Below are positions 8,672 through 14,241 of a stretch of 14,247 bases of DNA, in pieces. Made by a program: the position numbers and the translations under genes. The stretch lies in NCBI GenBank assembly GCA_021159845.1, contig JAGHDS010000461.1:1-14247 (forward strand), read 5' to 3'. The DNA is from Anaerolineae bacterium (GTDB taxonomy: Bacteria; Chloroflexota; Anaerolineae; DUEN01). Below the pieces are notes generated by a model. It did no database searches and was not told the origin of the DNA. It saw only the letters and a list, made by a program, of their open reading frames with translations. Each line of letters opens with the position of its first letter. Position 1 is the first letter of the stretch.

Positions 8672-8693
8672 GGGGCTGGATGTTCCCAGCCCC
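8672..8693 (-). other. Hairpin in transketolase leader
   Basis: GGGGCTGG (8672-8679) and CCAGCCCC (8686-8693) form a perfect 8-bp stem with a six-base loop, about 70 bp upstream of the transketolase start and within its predicted 5' leader of about 140 nt. I see no known riboswitch core; in particular I could not assemble a TPP-type (THI box) pattern. Function unproven. Confidence 0.35.
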
Positions 8694-8747
8694 CGAACAC
8701 ATCGCCCGTCTGTGGCTGGATGACACCGGTATCACCGGGCGCCAGGC

Positions 8748-8776
8748 ATAATATCACGAAAGGAAGGCGAAGACAA
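8748..8776 (-). promoter_or_regulatory. Predicted transketolase promoter
   Basis: Read on the minus strand, TTGTCT (8771-8776) and TATTAT (8748-8753) are separated by exactly 17 bases, a good sigma-70-type match. Transcription would start near 8741, giving a 5' leader of about 140 nt. Just upstream of the -35 box is a small inverted repeat, GGTGA-ctgt-TCACC (8790-8803), that could be an operator. Confidence 0.7.
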
Positions 8777-8874
8777 TTTGAAGGGGATGGGTGACTGTTC
8801 ACCGTTAGGGTAAAAGAGACTAGCCGTGCCGCCACCATAAGCCGAATCAAGCCCTGTCGAAAGCACCTTCACCC

Positions 8875-8990
8875 ACATCGCTCGCCGAATGCTGGCGAAA
8901 CCCGGTAAGAGAAACCCGGCTTTTCCGCAAAGCCGGGTTTCTTCCCGGGGGCCATCACCGGGCCCTTGGTCTACATCGCTCACCGGATGC
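8875..8990. repeat. Imperfect direct repeats flanking a hairpin
   Basis: ACATCGCTCGCCGAATGC (8875-8892) recurs as ACATCGCTCACCGGATGC (8973-8990), identical at 16 of 18 positions and 98 bp apart. Between them lies the strong hairpin at 8911-8941, and an extra copy of GAAACCCGG occurs at 8896-8904. The arrangement looks like a small intergenic repeat element, but no coding capacity or clear terminal inverted repeats are visible. Confidence 0.4.
8911..8941. other. Strong hairpin GAAACCCGGCTTT / AAAGCCGGGTTTC
   Basis: A perfect 13-bp inverted repeat (8911-8923 and 8929-8941) with a five-base loop TCCGC. The AAA/TTT at the arm ends gives it a terminator-like shape in both directions, yet no gene reads into it from either side. 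It may be a dispersed repeat unit or the end of an unrecognised short transcript. Confidence 0.6.
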
Positions 8991-9027
8991 CAATGGAATC
9001 CAGTAGGAGAGCGAAGGATCAAAACCG

Positions 9028-9058
9028 GGGTGGGCGAGGGCAGTGCCCTCGCCCACCC
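9028..9058. other. 31-bp near-perfect palindrome
   Basis: The arms at 9028-9042 and 9044-9058 (GGGTGGGCGAGGGCA and its complement) are perfect over 15 bp around a single central G. A run of five T lies ten bases downstream on the plus strand, and TTTT lies three bases downstream on the minus strand, so a terminator is possible in either direction, but no gene obviously needs one here. Confidence 0.6.
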
Positions 9059-9175
9059 TCCTGCACATTTTTCAAATATGAGCCTGAGGTATTCTCCTTA
9101 CCTCGAAAGCGGTAGGCTTTTGCCTCTACAGCGAGGCATTGGAAGCCTTGATGCGCGCTATGACATGGGCCGTGG

Positions 9176-9204
9176 TTGACAGTCCATCATTGCTCGGGTA
9201 AGAT
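9176..9204 (+). promoter_or_regulatory. Predicted promoter of the isomerase-transporter-phosphatase operon
   Basis: A consensus TTGACA (9176-9181), a 17-base spacer and TAAGAT (9199-9204) form a strong sigma-70-type promoter. Transcription would start near 9211, giving a leader of about 50 nt before the ATG at 9261. Upstream, GAGGTA/TACCTC (9086-9104) is a possible but weak operator. Confidence 0.8.
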
Positions 9205-9210
9205 CGCTTT

Positions 9211-9224
9211 GCCCCGGTTGGGGC
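9211..9224 (+). other. Hairpin at the predicted 5' end of the operon mRNA
   Basis: GCCCC-GGTT-GGGGC forms a five-pair GC stem with a tetraloop exactly where transcription should begin. A 5'-terminal stem is known to stabilise some bacterial mRNAs; that role here is inference. Confidence 0.35.
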
Positions 9225-9260
9225 TCAACATTTGCGGCATACGTAGAGGAGGCATCCATT

Positions 9261-10031
9261 ATGGGACATCCAGTGTTGGCTGCACAGTTGTACACCGTCC
9301 GGCAGTTCACGCAGACCCCGGAGGGTCTGGAGACTACGTTTAAGAAGGTCCGGGAGATCGGCTATCGCTCGGTGCAGATCTCAGCGATTGGGCCTATCGA
9401 TCCTGCTAAGGTGAAGGAGCTACTTGACGAGGCGGGGCTGACGGTATGCATCACCCATACTGGCTACGACCGCTTGAAAAACGAGCTTCCGGCGGTGATC
9501 GAGGAGCATCGTCTGTGGGGATGCAAGAACGTCGCCATCGGCAGTATGCCGACGAAATTCCGCGAGATGGGCGAACAAGGCTTCCTGGAGTTCGCCAGGG
9601 AGGCTAACGAGATCGGCCGCGCCCTGTATGATGCCGGGCTGACATTCAGCTACCACAATCACGCCTTCGAGTTCCAGCATTTCGGGAAGCGAGTTGGGCT
9701 GGATATCATCTTCGAGGAGACCGACCCACGCTATCTGAAGGCCGAGATCGATACTTACTGGGTACAATATGGCGGTGGAGATCCGGCCGCGTGGATACGC
9801 AAGATGAAAGATCGGATGCCGGTCGTACATCTCAAGGACATGGTGATCCAAGATGGAAAACAGATCATGGCCGAGGTGGGAGAGGGGAACCTCAACTGGC
9901 CCGCCATCTTGGACGCTTGTCGCGAGGCCGGGGTGGAATGGTATGCGGTTGAGCAGGACATCTGCCAGCGCGATCCATTCGAGAGCCTTGCCATCAGCTA
10001 TAACAATTTGAAGGCGATGGGGTTGGAGTAG
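9261..10031 (+). CDS. Sugar phosphate isomerase/epimerase family protein (xylose isomerase-like TIM barrel)
   Basis: The product has 256 residues, full length for the AP-endonuclease-2/IolE-like TIM-barrel family. AGAGGAGG (9245-9252) precedes ATG 9261. Motifs expected at the divalent-metal and substrate site are visible: SYHNHAFEF (His132-Asn133-His134), AEIDTYW (Glu162, Asp164), VHLKD (His190, Asp193), EVGEG (Glu205, Glu208) and AVEQD (Glu231). No signal peptide, so it acts in the cytosol. It probably isomerises, epimerises or dehydrates a sugar, sugar acid or inositol-type compound; the substrate cannot be read from sequence. It is the first gene of a tight operon with a transporter and a carbohydrate phosphatase, which supports a role in handling an imported or salvaged sugar. 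Confidence 0.92.
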   Translation: MGHPVLAAQLYTVRQFTQTPEGLETTFKKVREIGYRSVQISAIGPIDPAKVKELLDEAGLTVCITHTGYDRLKNELPAVIEEHRLWGCKNVAIGSMPTKFREMGEQGFLEFAREANEIGRALYDAGLTFSYHNHAFEFQHFGKRVGLDIIFEETDPRYLKAEIDTYWVQYGGGDPAAWIRKMKDRMPVVHLKDMVIQDGKQIMAEVGEGNLNWPAILDACREAGVEWYAVEQDICQRDPFESLAISYNNLKAMGLE

Positions 10032-10036
10032 GTCAC

Positions 10037-10987
10037 TTGGCTGTTGGTAAAGGCGAGTTGACTGAACAAGCATCGGCTGTGTCCGCCGCGTCCACGCTGC
10101 GCAAGGGAGCCCTGATCTCCACCCTTTCAGCTGCGTGTTACGCGGGGGCTGTGGTCTTCATTCGGAACGCGTACCGTGCCGGGCTCACACCCGGCACGGC
10201 CGTCTTTTTGCGCTTCGCCCTAGCATCCCTGGTGCTCACGGGGGTGCTCTCATTGAGCCATCAATGGAGCCCCCTGCCTCGACGCCACGTACGTGCGCTC
10301 TTCTTGTTGGGCTTTCTGGCCTACACCCTGTTGGGGATCACGTGGTTCGTCGCGTTAAGCGTAACGCCTGCATGGCTAGTCTCGCTCTTCGTAGCGTTGT
10401 ACCCGCTCTCGATTAACCTGGGGAGCTGGATATTCCTACGGGAGCGGATACGACGTCAGCAGCTCATGGCGTTGGCCGCGGTGCTGGCCGGGGGCATCAT
10501 CCTGTTTGCCCGCCCATCTTTGGAAGGCGTGGCCTGGCTGGGCATCCTGTTGATGTTCGTCAACATGATCATCCAGACGGCCTACGTGCTCGTGGGGCAG
10601 CGATGGACCCGGGGCGTCCGTCCGGTGATCAGCGCCACCTGGCAGATCTTCGGCGCGGCTGTGGGCACGTTCCTATACGCCATCCTGTCCGGTCAATTAT
10701 CATTCTCATTCGCTCCTGTAGGGTGGTTGTGGGCTGCGATGTTTGCTATCGTCTCCACTGCGTTGGCTATCATGCTGCTGTGGTGGGGGATTGGCCTGTT
10801 GGGGCCCGCCCGGGCGGCGATCTTTGGAGCCATCGAGCCGTTTCTGGCCGTGCTGTTGTCCGTACTCTTCCTCGGCGAGCGAATGTCCTTCCTCCAGGCC
10901 ATAGGAGGCGCCTTGATTCTGGTGGGTATGCTCCTGGCGCAGTGGCAGCCGGAGCTGCATCGTGCCCGGCCGATAGGAAGGGAGTAG
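10037..10987 (+). CDS. EamA/DMT-superfamily transporter
   Basis: The product is an integral membrane protein of 316 residues with about ten hydrophobic segments in two repeated halves of five, the layout of EamA drug/metabolite transporters. The second half has the usual GPARAAIFGAIEPFLAVLLS and FLGERMS motifs; the first half has LYPLSINLGSWIFLRERI. It starts at TTG 10037, five bases after the isomerase stop, with GGAG (10025-10028) inside the end of that gene as ribosome site. There is no early in-frame ATG, and TTG 10058 is the next choice. The family moves metabolites across the inner membrane, often outward; the substrate is unknown. Sandwiched between a sugar-isomerase-like and a phosphatase gene, it may carry a sugar or a derived metabolite. 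Confidence 0.93.
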   Translation: MAVGKGELTEQASAVSAASTLRKGALISTLSAACYAGAVVFIRNAYRAGLTPGTAVFLRFALASLVLTGVLSLSHQWSPLPRRHVRALFLLGFLAYTLLGITWFVALSVTPAWLVSLFVALYPLSINLGSWIFLRERIRRQQLMALAAVLAGGIILFARPSLEGVAWLGILLMFVNMIIQTAYVLVGQRWTRGVRPVISATWQIFGAAVGTFLYAILSGQLSFSFAPVGWLWAAMFAIVSTALAIMLLWWGIGLLGPARAAIFGAIEPFLAVLLSVLFLGERMSFLQAIGGALILVGMLLAQWQPELHRARPIGRE

Positions 10988-10992
10988 CTGAT

Positions 10993-12204
10993 GTGAAGCG
11001 CATGGATATCCCGCCGCCTCGGGTTGACCCCGCCATGTTGCCACCACCGCTGATGACCTCCGAACCCGGTTCCTTCGCGCACAACACCTTCAAGGTACGC
11101 ATTCCGCGCATCCTCGATGACATCCTGGCAAGCGATGCGTTCCCAGAAGACATCCGGCGGGCCATGCTCGACCTGCGCGCTGAGATCACCGGCGGGGTTA
11201 TCCGGCCACTGGAAGAGAAGGCGCCGGATACGAGCTTCTGGAACGAGGTGTCACGCCCTTATTTCGGTCGCTCATGGCTCGACGTGCCGTGGTACTGGGC
11301 GGAGGCGTACTTCTACCGGCGTGTGCTGGAAGCAACGCGTTATTTCCAACCCGGTCCGTGGCAGGGCATCGATCCCTATCGAGGTATCAAGCGGGTGGAG
11401 TGGGAACAGGACGCCGCGCCGCGAGCCCTCGCCGAGCTCTTGCGCTCGCTCCCGACCGATCCTTTCCCACGCTTCCGACGGTTGCTCTACGCCAGCCTGT
11501 GGGGGAATCGCACGGACTTGAGCTATAACGTGGCGGCGCAGTTGGGCGAGGATGCCAGGATGGGAGATGAGCGGGCCAATCTGCTGGCGGACGACTCGGC
11601 GCGGGTGTGGGAGCACTTACAGGCACGGCGACCCGGGCGCATCGCCATCATCGCGGACAATGCGGGTACCGAGTTGTTGATGGATCTGGCGCTGGCCGAT
11701 TCTCTGCTGTGCGAGCGGCTGGCGATGCAGGTCGATATGCATCTGAAAGCGCAGCCGTTCTTTGTGTCCGACGCGATGGCAAAGGACGTGGAGGCCGGCA
11801 TTGAAGCCATCTCGCTTGGCGGCCGCGCCGCACGGCAATTGGGCGAGCGCCTGCGAGGGCATCTGCGGGAGGGCCGCTTGCGCCTGCGCTCCCACTGGTT
11901 CTACACGACCAGCCTCTTCTATTTCCAGTTGCCGGATGACCTGCGCTCTGAGCTGGCAGCGGCCGATCTGGTCATCCTCAAGGGGGACGTGAACTATCGT
12001 CGGCTGTTGGGGGACGCTCACTGGTCACCAACGGCATCCTTTGAGGAAGCGACAGCCTACTTCCCCGCGCCGCTGGTGGCATTGCGTACCCTCAAATCGG
12101 AGCTGATCGTTGGCCTGGCGCCAGGACAGGCGGAACGCCTGAGCGTGGAGGATCCGGCGTGGATGGTCAACGGCCAGCGCGGGCTGGTGCAGGAGAGATT
12201 GTAA
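10993..12204 (+). CDS. DUF89/ARMT1-type damage-control phosphatase
   Basis: The product has 403 residues and belongs to the DUF89 (ARMT1-like) family of metal-dependent phosphatases, which remove phosphate from side-product sugar phosphates such as fructose 1-phosphate. Seen directly: the LWGNRTDLS motif (about 169-177), the metal-site DNAGTELLMDL motif (Asp222, Asn223, Asp231) and KGDVNYRRL with Asp332. The N-terminal helical part (WYWAEAYFYRRVLEAT) is also typical. I chose GTG 10993 because GGGAG (10980-10984) lies eight bases upstream; ATG 11002 is nine bases further in and less well placed. The frame is open far upstream, but that overlaps the transporter gene. It is the last gene of the operon. 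It likely clears unwanted sugar phosphates in the cytosol. The human name refers to a disputed methyltransferase activity; phosphatase is the better supported role. Confidence 0.9.
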   Translation: MKRMDIPPPRVDPAMLPPPLMTSEPGSFAHNTFKVRIPRILDDILASDAFPEDIRRAMLDLRAEITGGVIRPLEEKAPDTSFWNEVSRPYFGRSWLDVPWYWAEAYFYRRVLEATRYFQPGPWQGIDPYRGIKRVEWEQDAAPRALAELLRSLPTDPFPRFRRLLYASLWGNRTDLSYNVAAQLGEDARMGDERANLLADDSARVWEHLQARRPGRIAIIADNAGTELLMDLALADSLLCERLAMQVDMHLKAQPFFVSDAMAKDVEAGIEAISLGGRAARQLGERLRGHLREGRLRLRSHWFYTTSLFYFQLPDDLRSELAAADLVILKGDVNYRRLLGDAHWSPTASFEEATAYFPAPLVALRTLKSELIVGLAPGQAERLSVEDPAWMVNGQRGLVQERL

Positions 12205-12261
12205 GTAGGGCATCTCCCGTTTTAAGCTGGCAAGAGCATCACCCGGCAGCGTCGTCGTCCG

Positions 12262-12567
12262 TCATTCGTCTTTCGTGGCGCAACAGGACGCTGTGCTTCC
12301 ATCGCCGCAGGTAACCTCTTCTTTGCCGCTCAGGGCAGCCCGGATCATGGCCGTGGCACACCCCACGCCGCTATCCACCGTGATCGCACCCGTCGGGCAG
12401 TTGCGCTGACAGGCCCCGCACTCTATGCATCTTTCGGGACGGACGAGCTGAGCCACCCGGCCGTTCTGCGCGAACACGGCGTGCGGACAGACGATGCTAC
12501 ACATCCTACAGCCAATGCACAACTTTGGATCGTATTGGAGTGTGTTGAACACGTATGCATTGATCAT
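12262..12567 (-). CDS. HgcB-like ferredoxin with two [4Fe-4S] motifs
   Basis: The product has 101 residues. It has two CxxCxxCxxxCP clusters (Cys17/20/23/27 and Cys47/50/53/57), a lone Cys70 in GVGCA, and a paired Cys95-Cys96 near the C terminus. This set, including the cluster-distal Cys and the C-terminal pair, is the pattern of HgcB, the ferredoxin that works with the corrinoid protein HgcA in mercury methylation. No hgcA, nor its cap-helix motif NVWCAAGK, is encoded in the window, so the product is best called HgcB-like. Ferredoxins of this type also occur without hgcA, with unknown partners. The start lacks a Shine-Dalgarno; a TATGAT box (12582-12587, minus) ends 14 bases before the ATG, hinting at a nearly leaderless mRNA. 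It is convergent with the phosphatase gene. Confidence 0.8.
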   Translation of the reverse strand: MINAYVFNTLQYDPKLCIGCRMCSIVCPHAVFAQNGRVAQLVRPERCIECGACQRNCPTGAITVDSGVGCATAMIRAALSGKEEVTCGDGSTASCCATKDE

Positions 12568-12609
12568 TCAGGTGAGCGCCTATCATAGCTCAACCAGTCA
12601 AAAAAGCTA

Positions 12610-12835
12610 CTACCTGGGCGGGAAGGCAAGGCCGAGCAGTCCCTGTTCGCTCCCGGCCGAGCCAACCCGGTCGGTGATGTCGAGGAAAGGCGTCGCCTAT
12701 GCGGCGCCATTCTTGATCAGCCGGATCCGCCCCGCCTTTTCCACAACGAAGAGCCGCTTTGGGTCGCCAGCCTGCGTCAGATAGACGGGCTGTTGGAAGC
12801 GGGAGAAGGCGGGCTCGAATGTGAGGGCCGGCGGG
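12610..12835 (-). pseudogene. Glucose/sorbosone dehydrogenase N-terminal remnant
   Basis: From about 12834 downward on the minus strand one frame reads LTFEPAFSRFQQPVYLTQAG, then RLFVVEKAGRIRLIKNG, the first blade of the PQQ-type glucose/sorbosone dehydrogenase propeller. TAG at 12697-12699 interrupts it, but the same frame resumes at once with ATPFLDITDRVGSAG and EQGLLGLAFPP, the next conserved stretch of this family, and ends at TAG 12610-12612. So roughly 73 codons of a protein normally several hundred residues long remain. There is no start codon, signal peptide or ribosome site. The upstream end abuts the SIS remnant. Membership in the family is clear to me from these motifs; the protein cannot be functional. 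Confidence 0.75.
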
Positions 12836-12845
12836 ACTGTGGACC

Positions 12846-13283
12846 GCATTGGCGCTGAGGAAGATCGGCACCTCCTCCCCCCCGCTCGGATAGGATCTCC
12901 GCCGTTCGCATGACCACCGCGTTCAGGATCGCCGCCCCCGTCACCGTGGATGACGGCCCGACTCGTTGGAGCAGGCCATCGATCTCCACCAGAGCATCTC
13001 CGATGGGCACCCGGTTGTCCAGCACCAGATCGGCGATCTCGAAGAGACGGGGCATGCCGGGCCTGCGGGGGGAGACGGAGCGGGAGTATTGGAGTGATGC
13101 CAGGGCGATGATCCTCGCCCCACGGGCCTTGGCTGCCTGGGTGGCCTCCACTACCGTCACGTTTCGCCCTGATACGGAGACCGAGATCAGCACATCCCCC
13201 GGGCCGATGGGCGTCTCCTCGATGATCTGGGCGCCGAAGCCGGGCAGCCGCTCCAGCCGGGTGGTGAGCGTGACCGGGCGCAC
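12846..13283 (-). pseudogene. SIS-domain sugar isomerase remnant, truncated and frameshifted
   Basis: The frame gives TRLERLPGF, IGPGDVLISVSVSGRNVTVVE, ARGARIIALASLQYSRSV, RLFEIADLVLDN and VGPSSTVTGAAILNAVV, the C-terminal two thirds of the SIS-domain sugar isomerase family (COG4821-like). About 90 N-terminal residues, including the first glycine-rich phosphosugar-binding strand, are missing. After SERGG the frame leaves the family, but shifting by one base at a seven-G run (12877-12883 on the plus strand reads C7) restores EVPIFLSANA, the expected end. So both a 5' truncation and a one-base insertion are present. Family members bind phosphosugars in the cytosol. No promoter or ribosome site serves this fragment; it sits head to head with the promoter of the BTAD gene. 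Confidence 0.75.
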
Positions 13284-13296
13284 GCACAGTTACCTC

Positions 13297-13325
13297 TTGA
13301 CAATCGCTCGCTTTCGCTCTATGCT
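13297..13325 (+). promoter_or_regulatory. Predicted promoter of the BTAD regulator
   Basis: TTGACA (13297-13302), a 17-base spacer and TATGCT (13320-13325) make a strong sigma-70-type promoter, about 150 nt upstream of the regulator start. Within the spacer the hexamer TCGCTC appears twice (13304-13309 and 13314-13319), ten bases apart, so a protein could bind there as an operator; autoregulation is a guess. Confidence 0.75.
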
Positions 13326-13415
13326 ATGCTTACCTATTGGGATCAGATGTGCTCGACCACGTCGCGAACCTCCAGAGTACACCGCCACCCGTGTTAGCCG
13401 CTTAAGGCAGTCAGA

Positions 13416-13435
13416 ACAGGCGGTCGTGCGCCTGT
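13416..13435 (+). other. Small hairpin in the regulator's leader
   Basis: ACAGGCG (13416-13422) and CGCCTGT (13429-13435) pair perfectly around a six-base loop in the predicted 5' leader. It lies about 50 bases before the start codon. It could be an RNA hairpin or a protein site; no more can be said. Confidence 0.3.
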
Positions 13436-13484
13436 CGCGAAGATTGCCCCCCGGCCACCTGGTCTCAAGACAGGAACGAAGGAA

Positions 13485-14216
13485 ATGCATTTGATACTAA
13501 AGGTCCTGGGCGGGTTACGAGCCGTCTGGGACGGTCAAGCCATCCCGGAATTGACACCGCGCAAGGACTATGCTCTTCTCATCTACCTGGCGATGAATCC
13601 GGGACGTCACAGCCGGGGGAAGCTGGCCGGACTGCTGTGGGGAGGGATGGCAGAGGCAAAGGCACGCCGGAACCTGCGACACGCCCTCTGGAATCTGCGC
13701 CATCGACTCGACCCAGAGCTACTCGACCACGATCGCCTATCCGTTGGGCTGTCCCCCGATGTACAAGTGGAAGTGGATGCGGCGGCCTTCGCGGCCGCCG
13801 TCGAGCGTGGGGAGCAAGAGCAGCGCTCGGGGAAGATTTCAGCGGCCATTCCACATTACGCCACCGCTATCGACCTTTACACAGGGGACTTCCTCTCCCA
13901 GCTCACTCTAAGCGACGCCATAGAGTTTGAGGAATGGGCGGCGCGGCTCCGAGCGCGCCTGCGTGAACAAGCTCTAACCGCCCTGGGTGCTCTGATCGCC
14001 TATTGGTCACGGCGCGGCGCCTATGCTCTGGCCTTGCGCTACGCCCGAAAGCAAGTAACCCTGGAGCCTCTGTGGGAGGAAGGGCACGTGGCGCTCATGC
14101 GCCTGCTGGCTCGTACCGGTCAGAGAGATGCTGCCCTGAGACAGTACGAGAGCTGTCGCCAGATACTGGAAAAGGAGCTAGGGCTGGCCCCGTTGGAGGA
14201 GACCAGGGCGCTGTAG
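13485..14216 (+). CDS. BTAD (SARP-like) transcriptional regulator, probably cut short
   Basis: The N-terminal part (about residues 5-95) is an OmpR/SARP-type winged helix: LGGLRAVWDG, PRKDYALLIYLAMNPG, then RGKLAGLLWGG, ARRNLRHALWNLRHRL. Residues about 96-243 form the helical BTAD domain (VDAAAFAAAVERG, YTGDFL, ALRYARKQVTLEP, GHVALMRLLARTGQRDAALRQYESC). In Chloroflexota such proteins usually continue into a STAND/AAA ATPase or TPR region. Here the frame meets TAG (14214-14216) in the conserved ending EETRAL-[Tyr]-ER, and the same frame goes on as ERRRLGG to the window edge, so a Tyr-to-amber change or a base error is likely. AAGGA (13479-13483) nearly touches ATG 13485 but is seven bases from TTG 13491, which may be the true start. 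Confidence 0.8.
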   Translation: MHLILKVLGGLRAVWDGQAIPELTPRKDYALLIYLAMNPGRHSRGKLAGLLWGGMAEAKARRNLRHALWNLRHRLDPELLDHDRLSVGLSPDVQVEVDAAAFAAAVERGEQEQRSGKISAAIPHYATAIDLYTGDFLSQLTLSDAIEFEEWAARLRARLREQALTALGALIAYWSRRGAYALALRYARKQVTLEPLWEEGHVALMRLLARTGQRDAALRQYESCRQILEKELGLAPLEETRAL

Positions 14217-14230
14217 GAACGCCGGCGTCT

Positions 14231-14241
14231 GGGGGGGGGGG
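14231..14241. repeat. Run of eleven G at the window edge
   Basis: Eleven consecutive G, six bases from the end of the sequence and directly after the amber codon of the regulator. A run of this length in coding sequence is unusual and prone to slippage in cells and to errors in sequencing, so the last bases deserve less trust. Confidence 0.8.

Larger units (their letters stand above)
8602..9260. other. 659-bp intergenic region between divergent genes
   Basis: No convincing gene is present. The reading frames here have no ribosome site and no recognisable domain. The region holds the transketolase leader and promoter (8602-8776), a hairpin at 8911-8941 flanked by direct repeats (8875-8892 and 8973-8990), a 31-bp palindrome (9028-9058), a small inverted repeat GAGGTA/TACCTC (9086-9104), and the promoter of the isomerase operon (9176-9204). 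Confidence 0.7.

Noticed and set aside
8602..8850. N-terminal extension of transketolase
   Set aside because: The frame is open, but the extension crosses the promoter at 8748-8776, and the ribosome site and family alignment both point to the ATG at 8601.
8889..9179. 96-codon plus-strand frame between the divergent genes
   Set aside because: It spans both hairpins, has no ribosome site and resembles no protein.
10603..10992. Long upstream extension of the phosphatase frame
   Set aside because: It overlaps the intact EamA gene in another frame; the family start and GGGAG site point to GTG 10993.
12697..14216. Reassignment of TAG as a sense codon, suggested by in-frame TAGs in the dehydrogenase remnant and the regulator
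   Set aside because: Healthy genes such as the isomerase and the transporter end at TAG at the expected length, and the dehydrogenase piece is damaged in other ways, so mutation is the better explanation.
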